This document shows, one piece after another, positions 1 to 12,300 of a DNA stretch of 64,000 nucleotides. The position numbers and the translations under genes were made by a program. Origin of the DNA: Macrotis lagotis (taxonomy: Eukaryota; Chordata; Mammalia; Peramelemorphia; Peramelidae). How positions within the stretch are numbered: the first letter of the stretch is position 1; each line of letters begins with the position of its first letter. The notes beneath the pieces are model-generated. The model was not told the origin of the DNA. It saw nothing but the letters and a program-made list of their open reading frames with translations, and did no database searches. The stretch spans positions 280,169,567 to 280,233,566 of the forward strand of contig NC_133660.1 in assembly GCF_037893015.1 (NCBI RefSeq), in the 5' to 3' direction.

Positions 1-960
1 CCATCCTGTGCACGTCTCCCCTTTCCTTCTTTTAAGAATGGCTCCCTTTGTATGTTTAATCTACAATCGTAAGTGAATTCAACAGTGTGAGAAGAAGGAG
101 AAAAGCACTGGCTTAGTTGTCACCCAACTGGGGGCTCCAGCCAAGTGGCTGCCCTGCCTACAGTGCTGGCCAGAAACAATCCAGGGCCCTTGGGAAAGTG
201 AATGGGTACCAGGTCAACCTGGGACCAACCTGGGAAACAAGGTTTCTCCAACTGGGTGTTCTTCTCCATGGGAAAGACATGGCCCCAGAGACAGCTAATG
301 AGTCCAAAGGAGCTGTGTCAGTAGGTGCCCTGTTTGGGTGGTTTCTTTTTTCATATACAATTATGTGTGTGATGGGAGTGATGGGGGAGGGAGGGATGAA
401 ATCTTTCTTCCAGAAGGCACCAAAGACCCTGCAAACCAGCCAATCCATTTTGGGGATATTCACATTCCCTGATAACAACAATAACAGAATTGTCTTTTGG
501 ATGTCTAAGGAGTTACCAATCTGTCCTTGAGGCTCACCTGCTGTTTGGGTCTTGGAGCCATCATCAAGCAGCAAGCTTAGCAGAGAAGGAGTTGGCCATC
601 TCTGTCACCAGTCACGAACCAGCTGCCCCCAAATGGTAGGTAAACCAAGAATTCGAGGGTCAACTGCATCCACCAGAAGACCCTGCCTCCAGCCTGTTGG
701 TCACAGTCGTTGCCCAAATGGCTATAGAGATGCGGTCTGACTCCCAGTCTCCTCAGTAGCCACAGCTACTGAAGACCCAAGAAAAGAAAATAATTCTTGT
801 TCCCCAAATCTTGGTATTGTTGAGTCTCTCCAAACCAACTCCAGGTGAGCTTTTTGTGAATGGAAATCACATTAAAGATGTTTTACCATCAGCTTCCCCT
901 TGAATACAAAGGCCCCAGGCCTTTCTCTCTGTTGTATATGTGTGTGGGAGTGGGGGTCTC
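1..960. other. Unique sequence, no gene seen
   Basis: Overlapping short ORFs on both strands (137 and 138 residues around 117-574) resemble no family I know and have no splice or start context. There are no recognisable repeats apart from weak old sequence. Confidence 0.5.
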
Positions 961-1085
961 CCCATAATAGATTGGATGCTCCCTGAGCACAGGACTGTCT
1001 CCATTTTTCTAGATGTCCTCTAGGCAATGGTTGGTACATCATAAATACATTTTCATTCATCCAAGGATATTTGAGCATAAGCAAT
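960..1085 (+). repeat. L2 LINE 3' end
   Basis: The order 'gctccctgagcacaggac', then 'ggttggtacatcataaatac', then 'ttcattcatcc' matches the end of the ancient L2 LINE: a GGCAGGGAC-like block, a CATAGTAGG-like block, then an AATAAATG tail. Old and diverged. Confidence 0.6.
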
Positions 1086-1339
1086 GATGTTAACCCATAT
1101 ACCTTCAGGTAACTGGGAGGGGTGAGGATGCTTAGTATGGGGGGGGGGGGGACAGACTGCAGAAAGTTTCAAGTAGAGGGGAATGCTTGGGCTAAGTCAT
1201 AAGGGAAAATAGGGATTCCAAGAGATGGAGGTGAGGAGGGAGAGCAATCCAGGCAGGGGGCACAGCCTGGGCAAAGGCTTAGGAAGAAGAGATTAAGCAT
1301 CATAGGAAAGGAACAGTAAGAAGGCTGCTTTGGCTGGGT

Positions 1340-1535
1340 CCCAAAAGCAGAGTGGCTTGGAAGAGAGCTGCCCTTGGGGTCAGGAAGAGCTGGGTTCAAA
1401 TCCCGCCTCTGACACAGTCAGTCCAGGTCATTCTGTATATCTGCCCATCACTCTACATTTACATAGTACTCAGTATATTGGATGCCCAATAGGCCATATG
1501 CCTCCTGAGGGCAGGACCAGGCTCCAAATCACAGA
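1340..1535 (+). repeat. MIR fragment followed by L2 3' end
   Basis: 'ctgggttcaaatcccgcctc' at about 1391 is the MIR tRNA-like B-box region. About 60 bases on, 'cctcctgagggcaggacc' is the L2 3' signature. Both are ancient mammalian repeats in the same orientation. Confidence 0.6.
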
Positions 1536-1599
1536 ACATTTGTCAAAAGACTGGTAGAAACAGCTTCTTCACTGAGAATTGGCTATATCAATGAAAATA

Positions 1600-2330
1600 A
1601 AGTCAAAACAGCTGGATCCTTTTCTAGACATTGGGGAGACAAAGGCAAAAGGACCAACTGGTCCTGCCCCAGGGGACTTACATCCTGTTGTCTAACAGAT
1701 TGCCAAGTCAATGCAGAGTGATGGACCATGTGCAAGATGGCTTGGCTTGTGTGTAGCAGAGAGGAATGCCCCAGGATCTGGCCCACCCCGACTCCAAGGG
1801 ACGCTTTGAGTTCCACCCTTGGGGGAGCAGAAGGAGCTCAGCTCCTTCCTTGCCCAGCTCCATTGGGCTGAACTGGCCCTCAGTAACCTAACAAGCATTT
1901 ATTAAGTGCCTATTAGTATTATTATGATTATTATTATCATTGTAGGCTGTCGCTGTTTGTCCATTTTGAAAAAGGCCCAAGGATATCATGGGGCGAGATC
2001 TTGATTGGCGAGCAGATTAGATTCAAATGTAGAAGTGCTGCACAGATTCATCAACCTCATTCTCTCTCTTCCAGAGTCATCAAAGACCAGTGGCAGGACC
2101 CCAATCAGAATGGCCAGGGATGCAGTGATGATCCTGATATCTTTGATGTCTGTCCAATGGCTATTGGAACCAATGGTCTTCATCCACCCATTCCTTGGGG
2201 GGGGACTCTTCCCTTGCTTGTGGTAGACAAAGGATACAGGGCAAAGCAACACAGTCCCTGCCCTCAGGAAGCTTCCATTTTAAAAGAGGAGACAACATAG
2301 TCTCATGGAAGCTTAAGCCAATTAGGTACA
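1600..2330. repeat. Unique DNA with two copies of an old dispersed repeat and an ATT-rich stretch
   Basis: At 1630-1690 and 2215-2300 there are similar blocks: 'acaaaggcaaaag', a 'cctgcc(ct)cagg' block, then 'ttacatcctg' or 'cttccatttt'. They resemble the dispersed motif in which cagtccctgccctcaagg is followed by gcttacattc, seen again at 34.5-34.7 kb. An (ATT)n-like stretch lies at 1911-1938. No gene is visible. Confidence 0.4.
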
Positions 2331-2399
2331 AAATGAATCCAAGGTCATCAGTGGAGGGAAGACACCGGAAGCTGGGGGATCGGGAAAGCTTCTAGACTA

Positions 2400-2550
2400 G
2401 AGCTAACAGACCCATGAATCAGCTGATCCTAACTCCTCATTTAAGAGATAGGGTCCTCATGCCTCAGAGACATCTGGGGACCTGTCAGATCACCCAGTTC
2501 CTCCGTGCCAGTCAGAATTTGAACACAGGTCTCCTCCGTGGCTCCTGAAG
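2400..2550 (-). repeat. MIR/CORE-SINE, antisense
   Basis: 'gaatttgaacacaggtctcctc' near 2515 is the antisense B-box region. The preceding 'cctcatttaagagatagggtcctcatgcc' resembles the antisense MIR 3' half. Diverged. Confidence 0.5.
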
Positions 2551-3299
2551 TGAGGGTTGAAGGGTATTGGGGAACCTGAAGGGTGCAAGGTGAGGGATTT
2601 CAGCCTGACCTGTATCCAACCAATACCTAGAAGGTGCCTAGAGAGAGTCGGGGGGCAGGGCCCTGGGCCCACAGTCCTCCTGGGAGGCCCCCAGGCTCCT
2701 CCCAGCATTCCCACACCAGGCTTTGGGAAAGGAGAGGAGCTGACCCAGTCTTTCTCCACTAATCACAGCTTTGCCCTTTTCCCATTATCTCATCCTAGGA
2801 TGAGCCCTGGGGGGAATGTCTGGGAAGAAGCTGCTCCCTTGGGAGCACAGACAAATCTTTCCAGGATGCCTTGAAGCGGGTGGGGGGGGGGGGTCCCCCA
2901 GTCAATCCCAGTTTATTCGGAAGCCAGAAAAGCTCCCAAAGCCAGAGCTCGTCCTGATGAGCCTGCGCAGCCCAGGAAGCCCCTGTGGCTCAGAAGCCTT
3001 CCAAAACCATGGAGGCCAATCAGTCCAGCAGGCAGGGACTGGAGGACTGAAAACACCCTTGCTGGCCCTCTCGGGAACCTCTCCCCAGGCTTCTGGCTCC
3101 TCAGTAAAACCTATGAGGGAACGAAACCTATGTGTCCCCAGGTAGGGAGGGAAGTCTGAGCAAATGCCTGGAGGTTGACATTGGAGGGCTGAGATGGGAA
3201 ATTAACCCCCAACCCTGAGGCAGGCAGCCCAGGGCCCGGTGAGCAAAGGTTTGAAGTGTTCAATAGGGTTCTTGAGGGAAAGGTGAGAAGGAGGAGAGA

Positions 3300-3400
3300 A
3301 TGTTGGGCCAGGAGTCAGGAGATATGGATTCGAATCCTGACCCTGTCACTGGTGACCTGGGATAAGTCACTTCTCTATGTAGCTGAGACTGTGGAGTCCC
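3300..3400 (+). repeat. MIR fragment
   Basis: 'caggagtcaggagatatgg', then 'attcgaatcctgaccctgtcac', then 'gacctgggataagtcacttc' gives the MIR order: B box, core, then the gtgaccttgggcaagtcac block. Confidence 0.7.
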
Positions 3401-3479
3401 TGACAGCGCCATAATGAGGTTCCTGGATCTTTGTCCTCATCAGCCTAGTTCCTGGAACATCTCCTGGCTGTGGAATTGG

Positions 3480-3559
3480 TATTGAATAAATAAGTGAATG
3501 AATAAGTGACTGAATGAGTGAGTAAATGAATGAGTGAATGAATGAATGAATGAATGAAC
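3480..3559 (+). repeat. (GAAT)n/(GAGT)n tetranucleotide repeat
   Basis: About 80 bases of GAAT/GAGT/AAAT four-base units, probably grown from the AATAAATG tail of an L2 copy ending just before. It explains the serine/histidine/phenylalanine-rich antisense ORFs here. Confidence 0.85.
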
Positions 3560-6500
3560 TAGAGCCAGCACTTCTGCTCCTCTGTGTAGGGAGTCTGAGG
3601 CAGTTCCCATGGACTTGGGGTCTTCTTCCACGTAATGCAGAGACTGCCTTCAGTGCCTCCTTGATGCCCATTTAACAGATGGGCAAGTAGAGGCAGAGAG
3701 AGGGCAAGGCCTGGGCAGAGCACTGGGCTCTCCACACGCCACAGGAAGTCTCTGACTGCCCATGGCCAGGCACCTCCTCCTGCAGAGGCCTGCCAGGCCA
3801 GGCCCCACCCCTTGCCCCAGTGCCCAGCCCCAAGGCTCCGGCCCGTGGGAACTTCCTGCAGAGAATGTTGTTCTTGGGTCTCTCCTCCCGAGTCTGTGTT
3901 CCACGCCATCGCCATTCTCCTTCAAGGCTCAGAGGCGACCGGCTCCCCCAGCAGCGCCCCACACATGAAAGCCAGGGATTGTTTGAGATGACCTTTGTTG
4001 GCTTGTCACAACTGGCCTGGCCTTTCCGGCAGCCTCCCTGGGAAGGCCGGCCCAGTTACTGACATGAGCCCCCGGCTCCCAAAGGGAAGCCCCTCAACCT
4101 TAGGTGAGATACACGCTGTGGGGGATGCTTGTGTCCCCGGCCTCCAATGAACCCCCCCACTGCCCAGCCTCCAGCCCAGCCCTGCACTCCCCCCAACAGA
4201 CAGTCCACATGGCTTCTAACTCAGCCAGGTAACACACAATCAGACATGGGTGGAAACTGAGGCTTCCTTGGACCCCCCCATCCTTCTCCCTTCCCATTTG
4301 GGTTCTCTAGACACTTGGAGCTTGGGTAGACCATGCCAGGCCGCTGGTGGTAACAACCATCAGCAATGGGGATCTCTGTTCCACCTGTGAGGCATGCCAG
4401 CCACCCTCTTCCTCCTCCTCTGTCAAGGACCCCAGGTCTGGTTCTGCCTCCTCCACATCTCTGCTACTCTTCCAGCAGGTAGAGTTAGAGGTGCTGGTTC
4501 GAACCTCAGCTCAGCTGCTCCCTCCGTAGATGACCCTCCTGGACCTCTGTACAATGGGTGAGCTTGACCCAGGATCCCAAGACCAGGGCCACGTGGAATC
4601 CTAGGGTAGAAGATGTGGACCCCAAACAGGTTGTCTTGGACATTCCTGCCTCGAGCCTAGGTCGTCCTGACTCTCTCCCCGGGCCACACTGCCTCTTGCC
4701 TCACATACAGCAGGTGCTTCACAAAGGTCAGATGAAATCCAGCTCATTCCAATGAGCAGGTACTAGTCACCTACTCTATGGCCAACACCAATTAGACAAA
4801 CAAGGGAGACCCCAAGACACACTATAAGAGGCCTCTGGAGGAGGGGAGCCAGTGGGTGAACAGTAAAGCATGGGTTTTTAAGGAGTGGGAGAACCCGAAG
4901 ATACTTGGGAAATCTGGACAGGCTTCCTGGAGGAGGATGAGGAAGAGAAGGACAGAGATCTGCAGAAAGCTGAGGGCTTTAAGGGACTCTCCCCAAGCAG
5001 AGGCTTCTGGGAGGGGGCTCCCGGCTCCCTTGATGACTTCAGTTCAGTTCAGTTGGTCCAGATTTACGGAGCTCCTCCAAGCAGTACTCAATCTCCGCTG
5101 CCTGATTGACCCTCTGGTGTCTGTGGCCCGGTCACAGGGTCTCTCTCTGCCTGGCCCATTTTTGCCCCTCCCCCCCAGAGGTCTGGCACCTTCCCCAGCT
5201 CCCTGGTCTCCCTCAGCCTCCCATTTCCACGGGCAGGCTCAGACCTTCGGCTCCGGCTCAGCCCCTTGGCCCAAGGACCCCAGACGGATGAGTGAAAGCC
5301 CCTGGGGACCCCAGCCCGGCCCCTGGGTGGCCAGACTCCTCATCCCTTCCCCAGCCAGGGCTGGCAGGGTTAAAAGGTACCTCATTAGTGTCAATATTGT
5401 ATTTCCGATTTTAAAGAAGATGCCTATTGTTCCGGGACGCAGGGTTAGCTCATAACAGGAAAGTAGTGGGGCAGGTCAGGGTTCCCAGCGGATGAAATGT
5501 CATCCCCAGGGAGGGAAACAGAGGTTAGCCTCAGGAGGCTAAATATAGGCACCGGGGCCCAAACCGAGGGAGGGAGCCAAGGGCAGGGGGGTGGGAGGAA
5601 GCTCCACTCTGCAAAGCAGTGACCCAGCTGGAGGCTCCCAGTACCCCGAGAGAAAGAAGGCAGAGGCCCGAGGGCAGCCCAGTGGCCTCAGAGCCCGTGG
5701 CAGGAAAAAACATGGTACCCACAGGGTTCAAATTCTGGCCCCTGTAGCCACTTCCTGTTGGGCCCCTTCTCTGGGTCTTATGAGAGCCCCAAACCCAGAT
5801 GGACCCCAAGGTCACTTTCTAGCTCTGGACCCGCTAATCCTCAATCTGGTCTTAAAATGCCAATAGAAAGTTAAGTCAATTCAATATACCTTTATTGAAC
5901 CTTTAAAGGCCTTCTTTGGATCAGGTTGGGGCTGGGGGCACCTGCCCTCAGGAGCTTCCTTTCATGGGGAGGGAGGAGAAGGTCACCAGGTAGGTTGTTC
6001 CATATCATTGTCCAGTTAGGACCATGGCGGCCTTTGGCTCCCATAGAGATAGAGAGGGAGAGGGGCACCAACGCCCTGTGTCGGCGGCCGGGCCATGGCC
6101 ACCAAGCGCCTTCTCGTTATAGCTAAGCAGAGGGATCGAGGGTGGGGATAGGACAGCGAGAGCTTCCTGTCTGAATCCCTTTATTTTCCAGTTGTCCAAG
6201 TGAGCATATGATCAATAAATTGGGGTTGAGGGAATTGAGGGTAAAAAGGGTTCCACAACTGAATCCATAAGTGTGGGGTTTGAACCCTGGGTCCTGAGGA
6301 CCCAGGTTTTTCCCCTTAGGTACAATCCTGCTGAAGTCCCATGTTCCCCATGACCCCTCCCCAACTGCCTTTGCAGGGTGTCAAAGCTCTGCCTGTCTCC
6401 CTCCAGCCCATAGAGAATGGGGGTCCTCAGATCTAGAAGGCTCCAGGCCTGCTCAGGTCACCATCTCGAGAACAGCCTCCATCTCTGGCCAGGGATAAAG

Positions 6501-6930
6501 ATTATCCCGGACCTCCGGGCCACTCGTGGGGAGAGGCAGCCGGTCAGAAAGGAATCAGGGAGGCCAGCCTCTCCCCCGGGAGATTGGCAAAGGTAGCTGG
6601 GCCTGCCAGCGAGCTAGCGCCCGCCCCACGGCACATACCTGACGAGGCTTGAACCCGGGCCAAGGCCCACTTTCCCATGGGAAGGCAAAGAAACAATGGC
6701 AGTTTCTTCTGAATGAAACTCACCTTCGAGCCAAAGAGTAAACACAGAGTGTACAGGCTGATTCTTGGTGTGGAACTGGAGGAGGTAATTACATAAGAGT
6801 CCAGACCCGGGCAGCCTGGGTCCAAGGGGGGGAGCTGCCACTGGGGGGGCAGGGGCACCTGCCTTGGCTGGGCAGGGACTCCCTGGCCTCTTCCTGGGCA
6901 GTTTGGTTATAAGAGACCAGGAGAGCTCCA
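3560..6930. other. GC-rich unique interval, no gene established
   Basis: Mostly non-repetitive GC-rich DNA. A MIR fragment lies near 4480-4580 ('ggttcgaacctcagctcagc'). Old dispersed repeat-like sequence lies near 5880-5970. A 199-residue ORF (4856-5455) is Pro/Ser/Leu-rich, matches no family I know, and has no flanking splice evidence. 'gatgacctttgttgg' near 3988 contains a nuclear-receptor-like TGACCTTTG, but single motifs prove nothing. Confidence 0.45.
5360..5470. promoter_or_regulatory. Candidate conserved non-coding element (SOX-like motifs)
   Basis: A short AT-richer island in GC-rich flanks. It holds the palindrome CAATATTG (5392-5399), which reads as two facing ATTG half-sites, and CTATTGTTC (5424-5432), a close SOX-type match. 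The sequence is complex and not repetitive. Regulatory function is inferred from motif content only. Confidence 0.25.
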
Positions 6931-6934
6931 AAGA

Positions 6935-7025
6935 GCCATTGGATTTTCTGTGTGACCTTGGGCCATTCCTTTGCCCTATCTGTGCCTGGGCAACGTCTTC
7001 TCCAAAGCCCCATGAGGCTCTAGTG
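6935..7025 (+). repeat. MIR fragment
   Basis: 'tgtgtgaccttgggccattc' is followed by 'gtgcctgggc' and 'ccatgaggctctagtgagca', which is the 3' half of MIR. Confidence 0.6.
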
Positions 7026-7921
7026 AGCACCTAGAATGCATGATTCTTAGTGATGGAACCCCGAAACCCCAGAAAATACCCTAATTCTTGATCTCCAGCA
7101 CCTGTGCCCCCCTTATATTTATTCTGCACATAAATGTGGTTGCACCAAAGAAATGGGGGCTCCTGGAGCCCACAGGGGGTTCTTCCTGGTTGTCCTTGCA
7201 GACCTGGAACCTTAGGCAAGAGATGGGTACACAACTGCTGGCTGAATTATCGATCAGAACCTCTTAGGAAGTCCCTCCCTTCTCTAGGACTGGGACACTC
7301 TGTGGAGCCACTGAGGCAAAAAGAGAAACAATCTCTGCCCTCCAGGACCTAGGACTCTACCAGGGGACATGGCATCTAAAGAGATCAGAGTATGGCCAAT
7401 AATTGGAGGGACCACCCAACAGCCCAGGAACTGAATGAAGCTGGGGGACAGGGAAGCTGCCTTTGGATTCCCCAATTTTCCCAGGCTCTCCATCCCTCGG
7501 AGATCAGGGTCAGGAATGTGGCTGGCACTTTACTCTCATGCCCACCTCCCTCAGCCCTGCCTCCCATCATAGTAGAAAGACATCAGTTGGGGGGGGGGGG
7601 TTCAACCATGTTGCTCCCCAGGCCCGAGTTGAGTCTGGACTGGGCTGGAACCCTCCCATGACATCTCCGTGGCCCTAGAACCGAGGGTAGGCCGCCACGT
7701 GGCACCCCACCACTGCCACGTGTTCCAGGGCCACTAAGCCAGCTTCCCCAGCCTCCTGACAGTTGCCCACTTGGAACACAGACTCTCCTGTCTCTTCCTT
7801 CCTTCTCAAGTCACCAGTTCCACCGTAGAGAGCCCCGAGCCCAAGCCTTGCCAGGTTGGCATTCTCCAAAGGTTAGGCCCACAGCTCTGCTCCCCCTCTC
7901 CTCTGGCTCCTTGTGTCCCAG

Positions 7922-8360
7922 AGCAAGTCCTATCACGAAGGTTTACTTCATCCTCCGGGGCAGCTGCCCAGAAACCGTGTGACTCTTATATAATGACATC
8001 CTCCGCGAGCCGGCCAAGGCCTCTGTTACCAGGTAAATAAGCCAGCCTTCCCCGACGGTGGGGAACAATTCTGCATTGTCAGGGGCATCGGCCCGGTGAT
8101 CTCAGAGGTCTCGCCGTGGCGAACGTCTCTGGATGTTCACATCCTGGAACAGGGAGCCCTGCTGGAAATTCTTCAGATCTGTTCAGTCAGTGTAATTGAA
8201 TACCGGAGGAGACGGAGGTCAGAGCTGTTCTGGGATGGAGGGTCAGGTTCCGCCCTGCAGAGGCCAGGCCAGCAGCCTCCCCGGGCAAGGGGAGGGAAAA
8301 ACAGAGCCAGGACAAGACACTCAGCCACCGAGGGGTCTAGGAGAGCATAGATCAGACATG
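7922..8360. promoter_or_regulatory. CpG-rich candidate conserved element
   Basis: By hand I count about 16 CpG dinucleotides in 7930-8220 and about 20 up to 8360, well above the surrounding sequence. For roughly 56% GC the observed/expected ratio in 7930-8220 is near 0.7. The left edge has an acceptor-like pyrimidine run ending in CCCAG (7921). 'ACCAG/GTAAAT' at 8028-8038 is donor-like. The 111 nt between them are open in one frame but resemble no protein I know. It could be a CpG-rich enhancer, a promoter, or a non-coding exon. Confidence 0.3.
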
Positions 8361-9094
8361 TCGGCCCAGCACTTTGGGCTTTTGGGCTGGTTGCACGCCA
8401 GGACCAGGGTCAGAAAGGCCCGCATGGGGTGTCCTTGTCCCACGGCCCGGCCACCTGCTCCTTGGCTGCATTCAATTGCTTGACACCTCTTTGCCTCTTT
8501 CTTCCTCTTCTGAGTGGAGAATTTCAGCCTTGGCTCTCTTGGTGACCCCCTGAAAGCCTGTTTACCACCAAGTTTAAAACGGGAGTATGTCCCTAGTGGG
8601 AGAACCCCAGGACACCTGAAATCACTACACCCCAGGAGGAAAAATTCCATTTGAAAAGAAGCAGGCCGAGGGCCACTCTAAAGGGGAAGGGAATGGGTTG
8701 GATGCCTGGGGAGGTGGGAGACGTCACTCACAGGAGCAGAGGCTGCTTGACCTGGGGGAGGGGGCCCTTGGGCCCAAGAGCTTTGGTAGCATGAGACCCA
8801 GCGCCAATCTGGCCAAGTCACAGGACATTGCCTTAATGGTACCCCCCTGCAAACCAAGGAGAACAACTCTAGCCAGGCCACCGAGGAAGGGAAGGGGAGA
8901 AATTTGAGCGTTGACTAACCAGAACGTCCCCTCCCCCCAACTTTGCAAAGATATCTTCTCTTAGGTTTGGTGAGGGGATGGACCCTGAGACTGGACATTA
9001 CCTAGTGAGGGGAAAGCTGAGGGAGGGGGGAGAAGAGTGTGAGAGCCAGGAAGTTGTCATGGCACCCCCTGGCCGGGGAAGGGCACAGTGACCA

Positions 9095-9312
9095 CCACCA
9101 GGTCATTTCTTGTGGTTTCTCATTTGTTTCAGATGCATCCAACTCTCTGTGACCCCATTTTGGGTTTTTGGGGGGAGTCCTTCTCTAGCTCAAGTTACAG
9201 ATGAAGAAACCGAAACAGATAGGGTGAGGTGTGAGGTGACTTGCCCAGGATCACCCAGCTAGGAAGTGTTTGATTCCAGATTTGACCTCAAATCCTCCAA
9301 GACTCCTGACCC
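9095..9312 (-). mobile_element. Mar1-type marsupial SINE, antisense, diverged
   Basis: The order 'tctctgtgaccccattttggg', 'cagatgaagaaaccgaaac', 'gacttgcccaggatcaccc', then 'cctcaaatcctcc' matches the antisense Mar1 SINE (cgactcttcgtgacccc, gaggaaactgaggc, gacttgcccagggtcac, antisense B box). Substitutions are frequent, so it is old. Confidence 0.7.
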
Positions 9313-12300
9313 TGGTAATTTTTCATTTTGATTCATTATTCTTGCTAACTAGATATTAAGCACAATTGCTTCTAGTTTTCTAGAAAGCTCCAAAGGACTG
9401 TAGCCCCCTCAGTTCTTTGTGCCCTGGGAAAGAGTCCCGAGGGCCCCACCCTAGGGGCCACTGACTCATGGCCAGACCAGGAAGAATTGGGGCTTCTCCC
9501 GAGCTGTTCTGCCTCCTTGGTGAGCAGGGACTCTAAGCTTCACAGTGACTTCAGGAATGTTAGGGGTGTCTTGGAGAGACCTGGGGGGTGGGGGCAAGCA
9601 GAGAGCCACAATGAAGCCCTGATTAGCTCCAGGAACAGCAGCTTCGGGGGTAGTGAAAACTCTCTTGCTAAAACCTCTGAACTCTAAAACATCATCTTGA
9701 GGTCTCTCTATTGCTTGGAAAAGGATAGAAAACGAAGTGATTTGAGGACCTTGGAGCCCTTGTTCTGGATTGGTTCCCTCAGTCCGGTCTTGGGGATGAA
9801 GAACCGGAGAGCTTGCATTGGGTGGTCTTTTCCACTTCACTTCCCTTCTCTTCAACAATCGTTCACTGGACCAATAAGTAAGTGACCTCAGAACTCTGGA
9901 AGCCCATCTTGGTCGGGCGGCCCACCCTCTCTGTGCTCCAGGAGGCTCTAAGGCTGCGGGGCATTGACCAAGGGAGCATCTTCCAAGGGTCTGGTCCGAG
10001 TCCCTGGTCCAAGTCCATGTAGACCCCGAGACAGAAGAGGAAGGTGCCCAGTCTTCCAGGACATCCAGAAGGCCTTTCTTAGCAGTGATGTCCATGGGGA
10101 GGATGGCAGGGCCCCGGGTCATGGGAGCCAGGCCTTTCCTTCCACTTTTGTTTGATTCTCTGTGGTGAAAATACCTGAGGAGACAGAGGCCAGGGTCAGC
10201 TGGCTGGAGGTCCCCAAGGCAGGACACTGTGACCCGGGGCCGGCAGCCAGGAGACCTTGGGGGCCCCCAGAGGCGCCACCCTGCCCTTCCCCAGCAGGCG
10301 AACCTGGCAAAATGCCCGTTTGTCTTAGGACACCAGGTGTATTTGTACCCGAGTCAAACTGGCATCTAATGTTTGCGTTCGTGGGCTTTGATGCTGCTAT
10401 CTCAACGAAGCATGAATCATCTCAGAGAGTCGTGGAAGAGGGCTGGGAAGGCGGATGGGAAATTACAGATTTATGAATGGGGGAGACAGGGAGGGGAGCT
10501 CCCCACCCAGCAGCTCATTTCAGTCATTCAAGAGCCACAAAAGAAAGCAAACACGGGGGAGCGGAGGATGGGGTCAGGTAACCCTGGGCAACCGGGGGCC
10601 TCCGAACCAAAACAAAAACATGGGTGGCTGAGCACCCTCCGGAGCGACTTGTAAGAGTACTTGAAAGTCAGACTTCATGGCTGCCCCTGGGAAGGAGGAA
10701 GCAGAGGCCTCTGGGGCCCCTGCCCCCTCCCAGGCTTCCACCGGCTATGGTCATGGCCCACTGTGGCCCAACCTGGGCCTCAGCCACCAGTGAGGACAGC
10801 CCCCTCCAAATGATGACTCTGGACCTGTATGACATCCTTCCCCTCAAATGGCAGCCAGAGGCGAGCTCCAAATTGGGCCTGGTCCTTGACCCCCATCAGT
10901 TGGCTCCTGCCTCCCATGAAGATCTGCCCCACTTTCCTGACTGGGGAGCGATTGATGGCCAGAGCTGGCCCTGCAGGGACCTGGTCATGGACCCTGACAG
11001 ATTTCCATACAAATTAAACCACCATTCCAGCCTAGTTAATGTACCACTCCGGCCGGGCCCCCTCTCCCCCCAGCCCCAGATTCCTGGACACGTTCTTACA
11101 AACGTCCAACCGGGCCCCAGCCCCCACCTCTGCTCAGCCACACGCTGCCCGCCATGGATTTCCCACGGGAAAAAAGGGGAGATCGGCAGCTCCATAGCGG
11201 CAAGGCAGGAAGGCTGGGCAGGGGCCTCCTGAGATAGCCCAGGATAGGGAGTCCTGAGACCAGCCAGCCATGGCGCCCCCATGGATAGGCCGGCTCATCC
11301 CCATCCGCCCAGGACACTGACCACTCTCGTGAGAACTCCCCCTTAATTGCTGGGATTACAGCTCACTCTGGGCCCTTATGGGGGTCTCCACCAAAGGAAG
11401 TGCCAGCAGCTTGGATGCCTCCACACCGAAGGGGGATTGATCACGCCCAGGCCTAGAGCCAGGTGCGTGGGATATCAAAACGAGGCAATGTCTGGAAAGG
11501 TTGATGTTCCGCCAAACTGAATATTTTGGAGTTTATCCTTGAGACACTAGGGAGTCACTAGGAGTTCTTGAGCAGTCACCCCTCGAAGGGCTGCCTGGAG
11601 ATTGGTGTGAGATTATATAATAATAAAAAGCAAAGTTGTTGCTATTTCCTTTTGTCAATCCAAAAATCAGAAACTCTTTGGGGGGGCACATAATGTTGGG
11701 ATTACTTGGGTGGATCTTGGACTCTAAAGGGTGGCAAAGGAGGTGGGCAGCCTGGGAGGTCGGCCTCCCTGCCCTGATCCTCCTCACTCTTAATGGCTCA
11801 CTCTAGAGTCATTAACCTGCCAGGTTGGAGGATTTGGTTGGAGTGGGCATTGTCCATCAGTGGGGTATTTCAGAAGGCAACATGGTCTCTGAGAGGCCTC
11901 TGCCAACATCTCTGGTGAATCTGGAGCTTTGGGAAGCAGGAAACCCCTGGAGGCTGTGTCAGCCTGAAGCACTAAACCATACTGCCATTCACAGACCATA
12001 GTGACATGTGCCTGGCCACAGGGAACTTCTACTTACGGTGATCTCATTGGTTCAGGAAACTTCTAGACCAGAGTTTGGTTAGTCCTTATGTTTGACGATT
12101 TAAAATTCTAGGAAGTAAATTCTCTGCAAGGGCCCAGGAGAAGGAACTCCAGGCTTGTCTCTCTTTCAGTCAAGGGCTTCCAAAAGCCAACCTCTTAGAT
12201 TAGCCAAGGAGTGACCTCCCTTGAGATTGGGCAGGTGAGACTGGAGAGAATTGCTATGTTCATTGATCATTCATTCCTTTGTTTCCCCACAAGCACCACT

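Noticed and set aside
1139-1151. G runs (also 2882-2892 and 7589-7599) as G-quadruplexes
   Set aside because: Single homopolymer runs without four spaced G tracts; nothing more can be said.
3988-4060. Inverted repeat ggcctttccggc...gggaaggccggcc with a nuclear receptor-like site
   Set aside because: Short imperfect stem in GC-rich DNA. Not distinguishable from chance.
4856-5455. 199-residue plus-strand ORF
   Set aside because: Low-complexity Pro/Leu/Ser sequence crossing the SOX-motif patch; no homology that I recognise.
9466-10227. 253-residue minus-strand ORF, the longest in the window
   Set aside because: No domain or family resemblance, Pro/Ser/Arg-rich composition typical of chance ORFs in GC-rich DNA, no splice or start context, and a competing long ORF nearby on the other strand.
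10624-11232. 202-residue plus-strand ORF
   Set aside because: Composition looks random for GC-rich DNA. An overlapping 128-residue antisense ORF is equally plausible, and there is no recognised motif.
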